A DNA stretch of 64,000 nt from Streptomyces sp. NBC_01235 (GCF_035989285.1 NZ_CP108513.1:8122001-8186000), one strand, 5' to 3'. Positions 45,348 to 54,879 are shown, counted from the stretch's first letter. The notes: generated from the sequence alone by a model not told the origin. Translations and numbers: made by a program.

Positions 45348-45995
45348 ATGCCCGAGCTGGTGTTCTTCTCCGGAACCATGGACTGCGGGAAGTCGACGCT
45401 GGCTCTCCAGATAGAGCACAACCGCTCCGCGCGGGGCCTGCAGGGCATGATCTTCACCCGCGACGACCGTGCGGGCGAGGGCAAGCTGTCCTCCCGCCTC
45501 GGCCTGGTCACCGACGCGGTCGAGGTCGAGGACGGCCAGGATCTGTACGCCTACCTTGTCGACCACCTCTCGCAGGGCGGTCGCGCAGACTACGTGATCG
45601 CGGACGAGGCGCAGTTCCTGGCCGAGGACCAGATCGATCAGCTCGCGCGCGTGGTGGACGACCTCGACATCGACGTCTACGCCTTCGGTATCACCACCGA
45701 CTTCCGCTCCAAGTTGTTCCCCGGCTCCCAGCGGCTCGTCGAACTCGCCGACCGCGTCGAGGTCCTCCAGGTCGAGGCCCTGTGCTGGTGTGGCGCCCGC
45801 GCCACGCACAACGCCCGCACGGTGGGCGGCGTCATGGTCGTCGAGGGCGCGCAGGTCGTCGTCGGCGACGTCGACCAGGCCGACACGGTCGGCTACGAGG
45901 TCCTGTGCCGACGCCACCACCGGCGCCGTATGACTTCGGCGTCGGCTCGGGCGGCCGCCCTGTCGCCGGACGTGCTGCCGGTGCAGCGGGCCTAG
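45348..45995 (+). CDS. tdk: Thymidine kinase (type II)
   Basis: This 215-residue enzyme has the P-loop GTMDCGKST (about 9-17), the catalytic DEAQFL (about 86-91), and the zinc ligands CWCGARA and VLCRRHH of the lasso domain. It phosphorylates thymidine for salvage. The ATG at 45348 has only a distant AAAGG site, so translation may be modest. It is convergent with the VOC gene with 10 bp between. Confidence 0.95.
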   Translation: MPELVFFSGTMDCGKSTLALQIEHNRSARGLQGMIFTRDDRAGEGKLSSRLGLVTDAVEVEDGQDLYAYLVDHLSQGGRADYVIADEAQFLAEDQIDQLARVVDDLDIDVYAFGITTDFRSKLFPGSQRLVELADRVEVLQVEALCWCGARATHNARTVGGVMVVEGAQVVVGDVDQADTVGYEVLCRRHHRRRMTSASARAAALSPDVLPVQRA

Positions 45996-46005
45996 GAGCC
46001 GCCCC

Positions 46006-46812
46006 TCACCGCGGCCCCTGGATCAGGGAGAAGCGGGCCCCCTCGGGGTCGGCCACGGTAGCCACGCGCCCGTGCGCGCTGTCCTGGGCCGGCCCGAGGA
46101 CACGTCCGCCGAGATCGGCGACGCGGGCGAGCGCCACGTCCGTGTCGGCCACCTCGAAGTACGTCGTCCAGTGCGGTCCCCGGTCCCGGGGCAGCGCGGT
46201 GCCCACGCCGTGGATGCCGGCGACCGGGCGGCCGGCCACGTGCAGGGTCAGGTAGTCGAAGTCGGCGGACACCACCGACTCCTCCTCCTCGTAGCCGAAC
46301 ACCGTCTCGTAGAACTTGCGGACGCTCGCGGTCTCGTACGTCACCAGTTCGTACCAGGCCGGCGTTCCGGGCACGCCGACGACGGTCGTGCCGACATGGG
46401 CGGCCGCCTGCCAGACGCCGAAGACCGCGCCGGAGGGATCGGAGCCGATCGCCAGGCGCCCGGCGTCGGAGGCGTCCAGAGGGCCGACCCCGATCGTGCC
46501 GCCGCACAGCCGGACCGTTTCGGCAGTCGTGTCCACGTCGTCCGAAGCGAGATACGGCGTCCAGGCCACGGGGAGGTGGCGGTCCGGGGGGAGTTGGCCG
46601 ATGCCGGCCACCTCACGGCCGTCGAGCAGTGCTCGCACGTAGGGGCCGAGCTGCTGCGGGCCGGGTTGGAATTGCCAACCGAAAAGCTCACCGTAGAAGT
46701 CCTGCGTCGCGGTCAACCCGTGCGCCATCAGACTCACCCAGCAGGGTGTACCGGGCGCGTACCGAGCGCGCGCCGCACCGATCGGGCCGGCCGACCCACC
46801 TGCATCGGTCAT
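46006..46812 (-). CDS. Two-domain VOC (glyoxalase/bleomycin-resistance-like) protein
   Basis: This 268-residue protein consists of two tandem VOC repeats. The first begins CWVSLMAHGLTATQDFYGELFGW (about 24-46) and the second WYELVTYETASVRKFYETVFGY (about 147-168). Each contains beta-alpha-beta-beta-beta signatures such as VADPEGARFSLIQ. Substrates in this superfamily vary (thiol conjugates, antibiotics, aromatic diols). None can be assigned. It is a stand-alone minus-strand gene. Confidence 0.85.
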   Translation of the reverse strand: MTDAGGSAGPIGAARARYAPGTPCWVSLMAHGLTATQDFYGELFGWQFQPGPQQLGPYVRALLDGREVAGIGQLPPDRHLPVAWTPYLASDDVDTTAETVRLCGGTIGVGPLDASDAGRLAIGSDPSGAVFGVWQAAAHVGTTVVGVPGTPAWYELVTYETASVRKFYETVFGYEEEESVVSADFDYLTLHVAGRPVAGIHGVGTALPRDRGPHWTTYFEVADTDVALARVADLGGRVLGPAQDSAHGRVATVADPEGARFSLIQGPR

Positions 46813-47032
46813 CGTCTCTCTCTCCTCGGCCCGTCGTGGGGGCCGCGTCGCTTCCGCCCTCGGAGGATGCCTGATGGGGGGTTTCTCGTCGGTTTACGGG
46901 CGGTTGTCGCCGTATGTCGATCACCTGTACGGTATGTGCTCGATCCCGCACGCCTTGTGATCGAGCCTGTCCGGCCGAGCAGAGTAGCCGGACATGAGCA
47001 ATGGGGCCACCCCGTGCGCGAGGATGGTGGCC

Positions 47033-47884
47033 ATGAACGCCATCATCACCGCATCGGAACTGGCGGGCGACCTGGCGGGGGAGAACCCGCCCGTCGTCCT
47101 CGACGTCCGCTGGCAGCTCAGCATGGCGAAGGCGGCCGGCGAGCCGCCCTTCGACGGCCGGGCCGCGTACGAGTCCGGGCATGTACCCGGCGCGGTCTAC
47201 GTCGACCTGGACCGGGAACTCGCGGGAGCGCCGGGCGGGCGGGGCCGGCATCCGCTGCCCGACCTCGCGGAGTTCGGCGCGGCGATGCGCCGGGCGGGTG
47301 TCTCGGCCGACCGGCCGGTGGTCGTGTACGACGGCGGGCAGAGCTGGGCGGCGGCACGCGCGTGGTGGCTGCTGCGCTGGACGGGTCACCCGGACGTGCG
47401 GGTCCTCGACGGAGGGTTGCCGTCGTGGCAGGGGGACCTCTCGACAGACGTCCCCGCGCGCGTGGAGGGCGACTTCGAGCCGGTGCCGGGCGCCACAGGC
47501 CTCCTCGACGCGGACGGCGCCGCGGCACTCGCCCGCTCCGGAGTGCTGTTCGACGCCCGCGCGGGGGAGCGGTATCGAGGTGAGGTCGAGCCGATCGACC
47601 CGGTCGGCGGGCACATTCCGGGTGCCGTGTCCGCGCCCACGAACGTCAACGTGGCCCCGGACGGCCGCTTCCTGCCCGCCGAGGACCTGAAGGCCCGCTT
47701 CAAGGCGCTGGGAGCGGTGGACGGCACCGAGGTGGGCGTGTACTGCGGCTCGGGCGTCTCAGGGGCCCACGAGGTGCTGGCTCTTGCGGTCGCGGGGATT
47801 CCGGCGGCCCTGTATGTCGGATCGTGGTCGGAGTGGTCCTCGGACCCGGCCCGGCCGGTCGCCGTGGGCTCCGACCCCCAGTGA
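47033..47884 (+). CDS. Two-domain rhodanese-like sulfurtransferase
   Basis: This 283-residue protein from ATG 47033 contains two rhodanese domains. The first (about 15-120) has VVVYDGGQSWAAAR, with no Cys at the active-site position, as expected for the inactive domain. The second (about 150-275) has the active loop VYCGSGVSGAH with catalytic Cys at about 240. A CGSG-type loop is closer to 3-mercaptopyruvate sulfurtransferase than to thiosulfate sulfurtransferase (CRKGV). It transfers sulfane sulfur in cytoplasmic sulfur metabolism or cyanide detoxification. The frame is open to ATG 46994, a longer alternative start. Confidence 0.9.
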   Translation: MNAIITASELAGDLAGENPPVVLDVRWQLSMAKAAGEPPFDGRAAYESGHVPGAVYVDLDRELAGAPGGRGRHPLPDLAEFGAAMRRAGVSADRPVVVYDGGQSWAAARAWWLLRWTGHPDVRVLDGGLPSWQGDLSTDVPARVEGDFEPVPGATGLLDADGAAALARSGVLFDARAGERYRGEVEPIDPVGGHIPGAVSAPTNVNVAPDGRFLPAEDLKARFKALGAVDGTEVGVYCGSGVSGAHEVLALAVAGIPAALYVGSWSEWSSDPARPVAVGSDPQ

Positions 47885-47900
47885 CCCGCCGAGCGGACAT

Positions 47901-47941
47901 GTCGGGGAGGGCCGCACCGAACAGGTGCGGCCCTCCCCGAC
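47901..47941. terminator. Bidirectional terminator between sulfurtransferase gene and sepH
   Basis: A perfect 18-bp stem with loop GAACA lies in the convergent gap and is the strongest hairpin in the window. Confidence 0.9.
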
Positions 47942-48010
47942 GTATGTACCTACGTGCGAACCGGCATCCGCGAACCCACGGGCACCCCGGGCGAGTTGCC
48001 CGGGGGCCGC

Positions 48011-49048
48011 TTACTCCTGCTTCTTCCGCCGTGTCCCGAACACGATCTCGTCCCAGCTCGGCACGGCGGCACGGCGGCCCGGACGGACACCGTCCGCCTC
48101 GGCCTGCCGGTCCGTGGCGCCGACGAGACGGTCGCGGTGACTGCCGACGGAACGGGGCATGAGGACGTCCGCGTAGGCGGAACCGGCGGAGGCGGCGGGC
48201 GCCGGGGGTTCCTCGGCGACGGGCTCCTGCTCGTCGGGCTCCTCCGTGGTGGGCTCCGCCGGGCGTTCCGGGACGACCATGTCGCCACGGAAGCTCGGTA
48301 CCGCCTCCAACAGGCTGGTCAGCGAGTCCCGTTCCCGCTCGCCGGTGCTCTCCTCGGCCGACTCCGACGGCTGGGCCGGCAGGCTCGGCCGGTCGAGGGT
48401 GCGATCCAGCGGGCGGTCGCGCGGCAGCCGCGCGATACGCGGAACGAACGGAAAACTGGGCTCGGGAGCGGCCAGGTCGTCGGACTCGCCGATCAGCGAA
48501 CGCGCCTCGTCGTCGACGGCCTGGACGAGCCGCCGGGGCGGGTCGTACGTCCAGCTCGCCGAGTGCGGCTCGTCCGCGACCCGGTAGACGAGCAGGACCT
48601 CCCAGGTGCCGTCGTCGCGCCGCCACGAGTCCCACTGGACGGTGTCCTTCTCGGCGCCGCGCAGCAACAGCCGTTCCTGGACTGCCTCGCCGAGCTGCGG
48701 CCCGGCGTTCTCACCGGGCCGGCGGACCGGAGTCTTCCGGGCCCGCTCGGCCATGAAGGCGCGCTCGGCCAGCACGGGGCCCTCGAAGCGGCGCACGCGG
48801 TCGACGGGGATGCCGGCCATCTGCGCGACTTCTTCCGCGGTCGCACCGGCACGTATACGCGCCTGGATGTCGCGGGGGCGGAGATGGCTCTCCACCTCGA
48901 TCTCGATCTGGCCGAGGCGGGGACGGTCGCCGCGTACGGCGGCGCGCAGACGCTCGTCGATCGGAAGCGTGTACTCCGTGCTGTCCGCAGCCTTCAGCAC
49001 CAGCCGTGTGCCGTCATTCGAGACGGCCACGACACGCAGTTCGGGCAT
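48011..49048 (-). CDS. sepH: SepH, FtsZ-interacting cell-division protein (DUF3071 domain)
   Basis: This 345-residue protein starts at ATG 49048, preceded by GGGAGG. The N-terminal DUF3071 domain (about 1-200) includes a helix-turn-helix-like segment LRPRDIQARIRAGATAEEVAQMAGIPVDRVRRFE (about 58-92). A long acidic, proline-rich disordered region follows, and the conserved C-terminal peptide VPSWDEIVFGTRRK. SepH binds FtsZ and promotes Z-ring assembly in sporulating hyphae and vegetative growth. Despite the HTH-like fold it is a division protein, not a known transcription factor. The gene is monocistronic. Confidence 0.92.
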   Translation of the reverse strand: MPELRVVAVSNDGTRLVLKAADSTEYTLPIDERLRAAVRGDRPRLGQIEIEVESHLRPRDIQARIRAGATAEEVAQMAGIPVDRVRRFEGPVLAERAFMAERARKTPVRRPGENAGPQLGEAVQERLLLRGAEKDTVQWDSWRRDDGTWEVLLVYRVADEPHSASWTYDPPRRLVQAVDDEARSLIGESDDLAAPEPSFPFVPRIARLPRDRPLDRTLDRPSLPAQPSESAEESTGERERDSLTSLLEAVPSFRGDMVVPERPAEPTTEEPDEQEPVAEEPPAPAASAGSAYADVLMPRSVGSHRDRLVGATDRQAEADGVRPGRRAAVPSWDEIVFGTRRKKQE

Positions 49049-49496
49049 GGGGACCTCCCGGGTGGTGCCTGCCGACGTCACGTGCGTCGCTGCTTCCGCT
49101 AGTCGAGTGTGGCCTGCCCGGGTGCAGCCTGCCACAACCTTGCCGAGTTGCCCGGCGTGTCGGGCACAGGCACTGCGCCGCCGTTATGGCACGGTTACCT
49201 ATTCGCCACGCTAAGTGACCAACGCCGTCACCCTGTGCAACCAGCCCCCTCCATGCGGTCCGGCGAGGCTCCGGACATCCTGGCGGGAGACCGGGCCCAG
49301 GGCTCGCAACAGTACTCCATTTGGGCCACGTGCGTGGATTGGCGCGCCACCCAACTTCTGGCAAGAGGTGGGACTTGGCCGTCCGTGGTGCCGTTTTTGC
49401 GATCTTGTGCGTGGCGTACTTCACGCAATCTTCCGAAACCGAACCAATCGAAACGGAATTGACCGTTTCGTTCGTACGCCCCTTCGACGGCGTTCG
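49049..49496. other. Intergenic region upstream of sepH
   Basis: About 450 bases without a convincing gene on either strand. They separate the lactone oxidase end from the sepH start and should include the sepH promoter. Around 49430-49475 the sequence is relatively AT-rich and contains one small hairpin. Confidence 0.5.
49449..49470. terminator. Hairpin downstream of the lactone oxidase gene
   Basis: CGAAACGG and CCGTTTCG form a perfect 8-bp stem with a 6-base loop, 27 bp past the minus-strand stop. Confidence 0.55.
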
Positions 49497-50816
49497 CTAC
49501 GACCCCAGAACCCGCCGCAAGTAGTCGTTCTGGAAGCGGCGGTCGGGGTCCAGCCGGTCCCGCAGCTCCGTGAACTCGCCGAAGCGTGGATACACACCGG
49601 AGAAGTACTCCGCGTCCCGGGTGTGCACCTTGCCCCAGTGCGGTCGGCCCTGGTGGGCGGTGAAGATGCGCTCGGCGGCGGTGAAGTACCCCTGGTACGG
49701 CGTGCCCTTGACCATGTGGACGGCGATGTACGCGCTGTCGCGGCCGGAGGCGGTGGACAGGGTGATGTCGTCGGCGGGCGCGGTGCGCACCTCCACGGGG
49801 AAGCTGATCCTGAGGCCCGAGCGGTCGACCATCGCCTTGAGTTCGCGCAGTATCCCGGTCACGGCCTCGCGTGGGACGGCGTACTCCATCTCCATGAACC
49901 GCACCCGGCGCGGAGACGTGAAGACCTTGTAGGGGATGTCCGTGTAGGTGCGCGCGGACAGGGCCTTGCTGGAGACCTGGGCGATCGTCGGGATGGTGGC
50001 GGGCACGGCCCGGCCGACCCACTGGGCCACCTGGAAGACGCCGTTGGAGAGGAACTCGTCCTCGATCCAGCCCGTGATCGGGCTCACCGGCTTGCTGGGG
50101 CCCGCGCTGCGGTTGTTGCGCTTGGTGTTGGTGCTGCCGGTGTGCGGGAACCAGTAGAACTCGAAGTGCTCGTTCTCGGCCCACAGTTCGTCGAACTCGG
50201 CGAGGACCCTGTCGAAGGGCATCGGCTCCTCGCGCGCGGTGAGCAGGAAGATCGGCTCGACGGCGAAGGTGATCGCGGTGATGATGCCGAGGGCGCCCAG
50301 GCCGATCCGGGCCGCCGCGAAGACCTCGGGGTTCTCCTTCTCGGAGCACGTGAGCACCGAACCGTCGGCCGTGACCAGTTCCAGGCCCTTGATCTGGGCG
50401 GCGATCGAAGCGGACTCGCGTCCGGTGCCGTGCGTGCCGGTGCTGGTGGCCCCCGAGACGGTCTGCTCCATGATGTCGCCCATGTTCGTGAGCGACAGCC
50501 CCTCGCGTGCGAGGGCCATGTTGAGTCTCTTGAGCGGCGTGCCGGCCTCGACCGTGACGGTCATGTCGTCGCGATCAATGTTGCGGATGCCGGTCAGGAG
50601 CTGAGGGCGGATCAACACACCGTCCGTGGCGGCGATCGACGTGAAGGAGTGGCCGGTGCCGACCGCCTTCACCTTCAGCCCGTCCTCGGCGGCCCGGCGC
50701 ACGGCAGCGGCCAGTTCGTCGACGGAGGCGGGCGTGACCTCCCGCGCGGGGCGTGCGGCGACATTGCCGCCCCAGTTACGCCACGTGCCGTTCTTCCCGC
50801 TCGCTGTGCTGCTCAA
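49497..50816 (-). CDS. FAD-linked D-arabinono-1,4-lactone oxidase-type oxidoreductase
   Basis: This 439-residue protein has a vanillyl-alcohol-oxidase-type FAD domain with GTGHSFTSI (about 53-61, the His usually binds FAD covalently) and TVSGATSTGTHGTG (about 117-130). The C-terminal ALO domain ends in HWGKVHTRDAEYF. The family oxidises aldonolactones or sugar alcohols with O2. The start is TTG at 50816, preceded at the right distance by GGGGAGG, and lies inside the MFS gene end (41-bp overlap), indicating translational coupling. Confidence 0.87.
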   Translation of the reverse strand: MSSTASGKNGTWRNWGGNVAARPAREVTPASVDELAAAVRRAAEDGLKVKAVGTGHSFTSIAATDGVLIRPQLLTGIRNIDRDDMTVTVEAGTPLKRLNMALAREGLSLTNMGDIMEQTVSGATSTGTHGTGRESASIAAQIKGLELVTADGSVLTCSEKENPEVFAAARIGLGALGIITAITFAVEPIFLLTAREEPMPFDRVLAEFDELWAENEHFEFYWFPHTGSTNTKRNNRSAGPSKPVSPITGWIEDEFLSNGVFQVAQWVGRAVPATIPTIAQVSSKALSARTYTDIPYKVFTSPRRVRFMEMEYAVPREAVTGILRELKAMVDRSGLRISFPVEVRTAPADDITLSTASGRDSAYIAVHMVKGTPYQGYFTAAERIFTAHQGRPHWGKVHTRDAEYFSGVYPRFGEFTELRDRLDPDRRFQNDYLRRVLGS

Positions 50817-52038
50817 CGGTGCCTCCCCGACCCGGAGCCGGCCTGTTCAGCCGGCGGTACCCCAGGAAACCGACCGCGACCGCGACGGCTCCGGACACCG
50901 CCGGAACCCCGTACCCGGCCCGCGCGCCGGCCGCGTCGATGACCCAGCCGGCGATGGAGGAGCCGAGCGCGACCCCGACCGCGAGCCCGGTGCTGATCCA
51001 GGTCATGCCCTCGGTCAGTTGTGCGCGTGGTACGTGCTCTTCGATGAGGGACATCGTGGTGATCATCGTGGGAGCGATGGCCAGGCCCGCAAAGAACAGC
51101 GCCACGGCCAGAAACGGCAAGTTTCCGACCAGTAGGAGGGGGATCATACTCACGGCCATCATGAACACGCCCAGCAGCCAGCGCCGTTCCGGCGCCCCCT
51201 TCAGGCGCAGCAGGCCGAACACGAGCCCGGCCGCGCACGAACCGGCCGCGTAGACCGCCAGGACGACGCTGGCGGCGCCCTTGTGGCCCTGCTCGTCGGC
51301 GAAGGCGACGGTGACCACGTCGACCGCCCCGAAGATCGCTCCGGTCGCCACGAAGGTCGCCACCAGGACCTGGAGCCCGGGCGAGCGCATTGCCGAACCG
51401 CCGCCGCGCTGCTCGCGCGGGTGCGGCTCCGGCTCGGTGGCCCGCTGGGCGGTCAGCCAGAAGACGCCGACGGCCAAGAAGCAGGCCGCCAGCAGCGGTC
51501 CCGCCTCCGGGAACCAGACGGTGGACAGGCCGATGGAGATGATCGGCCCGACGATGAAGCACACCTCGTCCACCACGGACTCGAACGAGTACGCGGTGTG
51601 CAGTCGAGGGGTGCCCCGGTACAAGGCCGCCCAGCGGGCCCGGATCATCGCGCCCAGGCTGGGCACGGTACCGATGCCTGCGGCGCACACGAACAGCACC
51701 CAGTCCGGCCAGTCGAAGTGCGCGGCCAGCAGCAGCCCGGCCGCCGCGGCGAGCGCGACCAGCGTCGCCGGGCGCAGGACCCGGCGCTGCCCGTGCAGGT
51801 CCACCAGGCGCGAGATCTGCGGCCCGAAGGCCGCGGCCGCCAGCGCGATGGTCGCCGACAGCGCGCCCGCGAGCCCATAGCGCCCGGTGAGCTGGGAGAC
51901 CATCGTGACCACGCCGATGCCCATCATCGACAGCGGCATCCTGCCGAGGAACCCCGCGGCGGAGAAGCCCTTGGAGCCGGGGGCGGCGAACAGGGCGCGG
52001 TACGGGCTCGGCACGGAGATCTCCGGTGGTCCGGTCAC
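50776..52038 (-). CDS. MFS transporter
   Basis: The 420-residue permease has about 12 membrane spans and a central hydrophilic loop (about 200-220, with EPEPHPREQRGGG). It is most like drug/efflux MFS members. It starts at GTG 52038. Its end overlaps the lactone oxidase gene. An iron box lies in the divergent region towards ferrochelatase, about 112 bp upstream of the start, so it may be iron-regulated, possibly in siderophore export. That is inference from the site only. Confidence 0.87.
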   Translation of the reverse strand: MTGPPEISVPSPYRALFAAPGSKGFSAAGFLGRMPLSMMGIGVVTMVSQLTGRYGLAGALSATIALAAAAFGPQISRLVDLHGQRRVLRPATLVALAAAAGLLLAAHFDWPDWVLFVCAAGIGTVPSLGAMIRARWAALYRGTPRLHTAYSFESVVDEVCFIVGPIISIGLSTVWFPEAGPLLAACFLAVGVFWLTAQRATEPEPHPREQRGGGSAMRSPGLQVLVATFVATGAIFGAVDVVTVAFADEQGHKGAASVVLAVYAAGSCAAGLVFGLLRLKGAPERRWLLGVFMMAVSMIPLLLVGNLPFLAVALFFAGLAIAPTMITTMSLIEEHVPRAQLTEGMTWISTGLAVGVALGSSIAGWVIDAAGARAGYGVPAVSGAVAVAVGFLGYRRLNRPAPGRGGTVEQHSEREERHVA

Positions 52039-52149
52039 GCGCGCGTGGCGGCTCGGCGCGACGTGAGGGAAGGCGGTTCGGCGGGGCCCCGTGAGACGTG
52101 CGGGGGCCCGGCAGAACCGGTAAGGCGTGAATCCAGCTCATACAGCTTA

Positions 52150-52168
52150 CGAAGTTAGGCAACCCTAA
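52150..52168. promoter_or_regulatory. Iron box (DmdR1/IdeR type) between MFS and ferrochelatase genes
   Basis: The 19-mer contains a perfect GTTAGG-N4-CCTAAC inverted repeat and agrees with TTAGGTTAGGCTAACCTAA at 14 of 19 positions by my count. It lies 83 bp before the ferrochelatase ATG and 112 bp before the MFS start. Confidence 0.65.
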
Positions 52169-52250
52169 CGCACCCGGGTGCACGGATGGCACGCCCCGTC
52201 CGTCACCCCGCCGTTTCCCGGCTGTCAGAGGCGGGTGGCAGGATCGACCC

Positions 52251-53378
52251 ATGCGAGACGCGCTCGATGCCACCCCCTACGACGCCCTGCTCCTGCTCTC
52301 GTTCGGCGGCCCGGAAGGCCCGGACGACGTTGTCCCGTTCCTGGAGAACGTGACACGCGGGCGCGGCATCCCCAAGGAACGCCTCAAGGAAGTCGGTCAG
52401 CACTACTTCCTGTTCGGCGGGGTCAGCCCCATCAACGACCAGAACCGCGCCCTGCTGGACGCCCTGCGCAAGGACTTCGCCGGCCACGGCCTGGACCTGC
52501 CGATCTACTGGGGCAACCGCAACTGGGCCCCGTACCTCACGGACACCCTGCGCGAGATGGTCGCCGACGGCCGCCGCCGCATCCTCGTCCTCGCCACCAG
52601 CGCCTACGCCTCGTACTCGGGCTGCCGCCAGTACCGCGAGAACCTCGCCGACTCGCTGGCCGCGCTGGAGACCGAGGGCCTGGAACTGCCGAGGGTCGAC
52701 AAGCTGCGGCACTACTTCAACCACCCGGGCTTCCTGGAGCCCATGATCGACGGCGTCGTCGAGTCCCTCGCCTCCCTTCCCGCCGACGTCCGCGAGGGCG
52801 CCCACCTCGCCTTCACCACCCACTCGGTCCCGACGGCCTCGGCCGACACCTCCGGCCCGGTCGAGGACCACGGCGCCGGCGGCGCGTACGTGGCGCAGCA
52901 CCTGGACGTCGCACAGCTGATCGCCGACGCCGTCCGCGAGCGCACCGGCGTGGACCACCCCTGGCAGCTCGTCTACCAGTCCCGCTCCGGCGCCCCGCAC
53001 ATCCCGTGGCTGGAGCCCGACATCTGCGACCACCTGGAGGAGCGGCACGCGGCCGGCGCCCCCGCGGTCGTGATGGCTCCCATCGGCTTCGTCTCCGACC
53101 ACATGGAGGTCCTCTACGACCTCGACACGGAGGCGAAGGCCAAGGCGGAGGACCTCGGCCTGCCGGTACGCCGCTCGGCCACGGTGGGCGCAGACCCACG
53201 CTTCGCGGCCGCGATCCGAGAGCTCGTCCTGGAGCGCGCCGCGCGCGAGAGCGGCCGGGAGGTCGCCCCGTGCGCCCTGGGGGCGCTCGGCGCGAGCCAC
53301 AACCTGTGCCCGGTCGGCTGCTGCCCCGCCCGTGCCTCCAAGCCCGCCGCCGCGGGCGTCGACAGCCCCTACGCGTGA
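52251..53378 (+). CDS. cpfC: Ferrochelatase (coproporphyrin III type of actinobacteria)
   Basis: This 375-residue enzyme has [19 protein letters not shown] at the N-terminus and catalytic His/Glu segments FTTHSVP (about 190) and [16 protein letters not shown] (about 277). Cys in YSGCRQY together with three Cys in CPVGCC near the C-terminus probably bind a [2Fe-2S] cluster, as in other actinobacterial enzymes. Gram-positive bacteria insert iron into coproporphyrin III rather than protoporphyrin IX, hence the symbol cpfC (formerly hemH). A strong iron box upstream suggests iron-responsive expression. The IMPase gene starts 8 bp downstream. Confidence 0.95.
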   Translation: MRDALDATPYDALLLLSFGGPEGPDDVVPFLENVTRGRGIPKERLKEVGQHYFLFGGVSPINDQNRALLDALRKDFAGHGLDLPIYWGNRNWAPYLTDTLREMVADGRRRILVLATSAYASYSGCRQYRENLADSLAALETEGLELPRVDKLRHYFNHPGFLEPMIDGVVESLASLPADVREGAHLAFTTHSVPTASADTSGPVEDHGAGGAYVAQHLDVAQLIADAVRERTGVDHPWQLVYQSRSGAPHIPWLEPDICDHLEERHAAGAPAVVMAPIGFVSDHMEVLYDLDTEAKAKAEDLGLPVRRSATVGADPRFAAAIRELVLERAARESGREVAPCALGALGASHNLCPVGCCPARASKPAAAGVDSPYA

Positions 53379-53386
53379 GGAGCGGC

Positions 53387-54202
53387 GTGACCGACCCCCT
53401 GCACACCGAACTGCTCGAGCTCGCCCAGGAGGCCGCCCGCCGGGCCGGTGAGCTGCTGCGGGACGGCCGCCCGGCCGACCTCGCGGTCGCCGCCACCAAG
53501 TCGAGCCCGATCGACGTGGTCACCGAGATGGACATCGCCGCCGAGAAACTGATCACGGGCCTGATCTCCGAGCACCGTCCCGACGACGGCTTCCTCGGTG
53601 AGGAGGGCGCCTCCAGTGAGGGCAGCAGCGGCATCCGCTGGGTGATCGACCCTCTGGACGGCACCGTCAACTACCTCTACGGGCTGCCCACCTGGGCCGT
53701 CTCCATCGCGGCCGAGCGGGACGGTGAGACGGTCGTCGGGGTCGTCGAGATCCCGATGCGCGGTGAGACGTTCCACGCGGTGCGCGGTGGTGGTGCCCGT
53801 GGGAGGGGTGCCTGGGAGGGCGAGCGGGTGCTGTCCTGCCGTCCTGCCGCGCCCCTGGAGCAGGCCCTGGTCTCCACCGGCTTCAACTACGTCACCGAGG
53901 TCCGCGCGCACCAGGCCGATGTCGCGCAGCGGCTCATCCCGCTGCTGCGCGACATCCGGCGCGGCGGCTCGGCCGCGGTCGACCTGTGCGACGTGGCCGT
54001 CGGCCGCCTCGACGGCTACTACGAACGCGGGCTGCACCCCTGGGACCTCGCCGCGGGCGACCTGATCGCCCGGGAAGCGGGTGCGCTGACCGGTGGACGG
54101 CCCGGAGAGCGCCCCGCACGTGACCTGGCGGTCGCGGCCACGCCGGGTGTCTTCGAGCCCCTCCAGCGACTCCTGGAGGAATTCGGCGCCTGGCACGACT
54201 GA
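53387..54202 (+). CDS. Inositol-1-monophosphatase family protein
   Basis: This 271-residue enzyme starts at GTG 53387, after GAGGAG. It has metal-binding motifs FLGEEGA (about 66-72), WVIDPLDGTVNY (about 85-96, the D-x-x-D-G-T core) and HPWDLAAGDLIAREAG (about 217-232). It dephosphorylates inositol phosphate or related sugar phosphates, which in actinobacteria can feed mycothiol or phosphoinositide synthesis. It is probably co-transcribed with ferrochelatase. Confidence 0.92.
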   Translation: MTDPLHTELLELAQEAARRAGELLRDGRPADLAVAATKSSPIDVVTEMDIAAEKLITGLISEHRPDDGFLGEEGASSEGSSGIRWVIDPLDGTVNYLYGLPTWAVSIAAERDGETVVGVVEIPMRGETFHAVRGGGARGRGAWEGERVLSCRPAAPLEQALVSTGFNYVTEVRAHQADVAQRLIPLLRDIRRGGSAAVDLCDVAVGRLDGYYERGLHPWDLAAGDLIAREAGALTGGRPGERPARDLAVAATPGVFEPLQRLLEEFGAWHD

Positions 54203-54227
54203 GCCGCCGCCGCGCGCAGACGCGAAG

Positions 54228-54256
54228 GGGCCCCGGCGCTGGATTCGCCGGGGCCC
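54228..54256. terminator. Convergent terminator after the IMPase gene
   Basis: GGGCCCCGGCG/CGCCGGGGCCC is a perfect 11-bp stem with a 7-base loop. Confidence 0.8.
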
Positions 54257-54288
54257 TCCGTCATGCGTGGGAACTGCCTGGGAAGTGC

Positions 54289-54462
54289 TCAGACGCTCGT
54301 CGCGCCGACCTCCACACCGTGCTCGGCGGCCAGGCGGCGCAGGTCGTCGAGCTCGGCCTGCTCCACCTCGGCGAGGAAGTCGTCGCCCTCGTCGCGAGCC
54401 CTCGTCAGGTCGGACTCGGTCGCCCTTATACGCTGCAGAAGTCCTGCGGTGAATGCGTCCAT
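54289..54462 (-). CDS. Small conserved Streptomyces protein (57 residues)
   Basis: From ATG 54462 the product is 57 residues, largely alpha-helical and acidic (RIRATESDLTRARDEGDDFLAEVEQAELDDLRRLA), likely a short coiled coil. GAGGGGG lies upstream of the start. Its function is unknown. Its place between the IMPase gene and cutR fits the usual Streptomyces order. Confidence 0.75.
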   Translation of the reverse strand: MDAFTAGLLQRIRATESDLTRARDEGDDFLAEVEQAELDDLRRLAAEHGVEVGATSV

Positions 54463-54879
54463 GCTGCGCCCCCTCGTCCTGGGTCGTGGGTCGGTGGCAC
54501 GGGGGTGTGCCGGTTGGGAAGGGGCGATCACGTCTCCAAATAGGTGCCCAGCGCTGCCCTGCTGGGCGGCGACGGTGCCGGACACCCACGCCCACTCTGC
54601 GGCAAGCGGAACGCGGAGTACCACATGGTTCTGCGGCACATGCAGAGCGTGATCGCGGGGTGTAAAGCCGTCCTCCCCCCGCTCCCTTCCACGGAAACCT
54701 CAACCCGACGAGAAAATCTCGCATTCCCGGGCTTCACACCGGTCCTTCATCTCCCGCGCACCCGTCTTACCGCCGACTTATGGCCGAAAAGGGCAGGATG
54801 GAGGCACACACTCACCAAGGACCCTGCCCGCGTGCGCTCACGGAGCGCTACGCGGGTGGACAGAGGAAGGACAAGCGAC
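54463..54879. other. Intergenic region upstream of cutRS
   Basis: No gene is supportable in this 417-base stretch. The cutR frame is open upstream but lacks coding character. A CGAGA-AAA-TCTCG hairpin occurs at 54709-54721. The cutRS promoter should lie here but I cannot place it with confidence. Confidence 0.5.

Noticed and set aside
46917..46964. TCGATCAC-N32-GTGATCGA as an operator of the sulfurtransferase gene
   Set aside because: The arms are exact, but the long spacer and the modest information of 8-bp arms make chance plausible. I mention it only as a relative of the whiH and cutS palindromes.
49215..50942. Long plus-strand open frame opposite the lactone oxidase gene
   Set aside because: It is antisense to a clear FAD-oxidase gene with conserved motifs. 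Its composition is typical of shadow frames and no family signature is present.
54544..54879. N-terminal extension of CutR
   Set aside because: The frame is open but lacks coding bias. GTG 54880 has a good ribosome site and gives the known 217-residue length.
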